A stretch of DNA of 5,761 nucleotides from NCBI GenBank assembly GCA_050742415.1, contig JBOGIF010000128.1, positions 1 to 5,761 on the forward strand, read 5' to 3'. The position numbers were made by a program, and so were the translations under genes. Numbering within the stretch: position 1 is the stretch's first letter; each line of letters starts with the position of its first letter. Shown in pieces: positions 4,787 to 5,761 of this stretch. The notes under the pieces were generated by a model. That model ran no database searches. It was not told the origin of the DNA and was given only the letters and a program-made list of their open reading frames with translations. This DNA is from JBOGIF01 sp050742415. Its GTDB lineage: Bacteria > Actinomycetota > Acidimicrobiia > Acidimicrobiales > AC-14.

Positions 4787-5364
4787 TTCTCCCCCTTTCT
4801 GGCGACCAACCCCGCGGCTGCCAACCGGGTCCGGATTCGGCCCCTGGCCCGGTGGAGGCGGCTCATGACCGTCCCCACCGGGATGGCGAGGGCGCTGGCC
4901 GCCTCGGCGTAGCTCAGCCCGTCGAGGTCGACGAGTTGCACGACGTTACGGAAGCGGTCCGGCAGGCGGTCCAGGGCGTCAGCCACCACCGCGTCGAAGG
5001 TCTCGCCCACGACCAGATTCTCGGGCTGGTGGTCCTCGGCGGCGGCCAAGCGGGTGGCATCGCCGGGATGGGTGAGCAGGCCCGGGCGCTGGCGCCGGGT
5101 GCGGTTGCTCTCGGCGTTGCGCATGATGGTGAGCAACCAGGCCCGAGGGCTGGCGCCGTCGAAGCGGTCGATTCCCCGGTAGGCCCGCAACAGCGTGTCC
5201 TGGACCAGATCCTCGGCGTCCACCAGCCGGCGGGTCATGGCCGTGGCCACCCGGAGCAGTACCTCCAGCTCGGGCACGACGTGGCGCTCGAACGCCTCCC
5301 TCCGGCGATCCTCGGCACTGAGCGACTGCGACACCACCGGGAACCCTGTCATGTTCGGCGACAT
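4783..5364 (-). CDS. ECF-family RNA polymerase sigma factor (sigma-70 family)
   Basis: A 193-residue sigma factor with only regions 2 and 4, as in ECF sigmas. Region 2 spans about residues 27-92 and includes the core-binding segment DAEDLVQDTLLRAYR (49-63) and the -10-melting stretch FDGASPRAWLLTIMRN (68-83). After a variable linker (93-120), region 4 spans about 130-182, with LDRLPDRFRNVVQLVDLDGL and the HTH SYAEAASALAIPVGTVMSRL for the -35. There is no C-terminal extension of the SnoaL type. The ATG at 5364 or the one at 5352 could be the start; neither has a Shine-Dalgarno sequence. The gene is coupled to the downstream zinc anti-sigma factor, its likely partner, and diverges from a second anti-sigma-like gene 47 bases away. 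Confidence 0.92.
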   Translation of the reverse strand: MSPNMTGFPVVSQSLSAEDRRREAFERHVVPELEVLLRVATAMTRRLVDAEDLVQDTLLRAYRGIDRFDGASPRAWLLTIMRNAESNRTRRQRPGLLTHPGDATRLAAAEDHQPENLVVGETFDAVVADALDRLPDRFRNVVQLVDLDGLSYAEAASALAIPVGTVMSRLHRARGRIRTRLAAAGLVARKGEK

Positions 5365-5411
5365 TCCGCACCGGGTGGAATATCGGGGAAGATCGCCGGG
5401 TTCCCGCTTCG
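5365..5411. promoter_or_regulatory. Divergent promoter region between the sigma factor and second anti-sigma gene
   Basis: These 47 bases must hold both promoters. On the minus strand, GGAAC (5404-5400) resembles an ECF -35, and CGATAT (5385-5380) follows after 14 bases. On the plus strand, GGAAT (5377-5381) is also -35-like, with GGTT about 17 bases on. Either would suggest autoregulation by the ECF factor, but spacing and -10 matches are imperfect, so this is only a candidate. Confidence 0.25.
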
Positions 5412-5657
5412 ATGACCGCCCTGTCGCACCGGCGCCTGCGACGCCGGATCGATCCGTACGTCGACGGGGAGCTGGCCCCGGCGGCGCGGCGCAGCGTGCG
5501 TCGCCACCTCGACGACTGCTGGGGTTGCAGCGATGCGGCCGACGTGGTCCGCCTCATCAAGCGCTCCCTGGCGCAGCGCGCCGACCGGCGCCCCCCGGCG
5601 CTCGCCGCGGTGCGCCTCCAGCGTTCGGCCCGCCCCGTTCCCGGTCGGCGTCGGTGA
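5412..5657 (+). CDS. Second zinc-binding anti-sigma-like protein (zf-HC2)
   Basis: An 81-residue basic protein. Residues 11-45 follow the zf-HC2 pattern: RIDPYVDGELAPAARRSVRR, then HLDDCWGC with His32, Cys36 and Cys39 in the HxxxCxxC motif. No upstream Cys is present; His6 might serve as the fourth ligand. A helical stretch (DVVRLIKRSLAQR) and a basic, low-complexity tail follow. It has no membrane segment. The stop overlaps the GTG of the next gene (GTGA, 5654-5657), so the two are translationally coupled. It may be a second partner of the divergent ECF sigma, or serve another sigma encoded outside the window. No Shine-Dalgarno sequence is visible before the ATG. Confidence 0.7.
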   Translation: MTALSHRRLRRRIDPYVDGELAPAARRSVRRHLDDCWGCSDAADVVRLIKRSLAQRADRRPPALAAVRLQRSARPVPGRRR

Positions 5658-5761
5658 CGGCCGCGGCGGGGATCGAACTCGTCGGAGCCGACCAGGCCCC
5701 CCTGCTGGCCCGGCCCTACTACCTCGGGGGCGACCCAGGGCCGATCGTGGCCGCGCTGGCC
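5654..5761 (+). CDS. Partial gene, probable carboxymuconolactone-decarboxylase/AhpD-like family
   Basis: Only the first 36 codons are present; the window ends inside the gene. The GTG start overlaps the previous stop (GTGA). The residues ADQAPLLARPYYLGGDPGP followed by IVAALA look like the N-terminal extension of actinobacterial carboxymuconolactone-decarboxylase (CMD) family proteins, which are alkylhydroperoxidase-like thiol enzymes with a downstream CxxC. CMD genes are often linked to ECF sigma factors, which supports the guess. The catalytic motif would lie beyond the edge, so the family call rests on memory of the N-terminal pattern and context only. Confidence 0.4.
   Translation, partial: MTAAAGIELVGADQAPLLARPYYLGGDPGPIVAALA

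Noticed and set aside
4777..5415. Plus-strand open frame of 212 codons
   Set aside because: Antisense shadow of the ECF sigma factor, which has clear regions 2 and 4.
1..5761. CRISPR array, tRNA or rRNA genes
   Set aside because: No regularly spaced short repeats, cloverleaf pattern or rRNA-like sequence was recognised on either strand.

Overview
This is a GC-rich window. Gene content and style point to a high-GC actinobacterium, plausibly of the Acidimicrobiia type: a secreted repeat protein of the 'GYWLVAxDGGVFxFGDA' kind, a SARP/BTAD regulator, ECF sigma factors with zinc anti-sigma factors, and GTG starts with little leader sequence. The taxon is inferred, not proven.

Layout. Positions 1-190 hold no convincing gene but carry two clear dyads. 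Positions 232-887 (minus) are a HigBA-type toxin-antitoxin pair, toxin first, with an operator-like cluster of inverted repeats at 894-932. Positions 912-1840 (minus) are a graveyard. A SARP regulator has lost its DNA-binding front end and is joined near 1520 to the broken 5' part of a secreted repeat protein, which also has a stop codon in its signal peptide. Positions 1841-2116 hold only a possible transposase scrap. A conserved small protein of unknown function (2117-2428) follows.

The centre (2561-4189, minus) is the most interesting part: an operon of an ArsR-rhodanese fusion regulator, an ArsM-like SAM methyltransferase, and a decayed MBL-fold hydrolase fragment. The methyltransferase frame is interrupted by one TGA at codon 201. 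In relatives this codon is the conserved Cys of the W-x-G-C-I motif, equivalent to a catalytic Cys of ArsM. The frame then continues intact for 56 family-like residues to its normal end, and a hairpin lies just after the TGA at a distance suitable for a bacterial SECIS element. The protein is either a selenoprotein or a very recent nonsense mutant; the sequence favours taking selenocysteine seriously but cannot settle it.

The right end (4469-5761) holds an ECF sigma factor and its translationally coupled zinc anti-sigma factor (minus). Divergent from them is a second zinc anti-sigma-like gene (plus), which overlaps the start of what looks like a carboxymuconolactone-decarboxylase-family protein cut by the window edge. 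Regulation through zinc/thiol chemistry is a recurring theme: CxxC anti-sigma factors, a rhodanese regulator, and a Cys/Sec methyltransferase.
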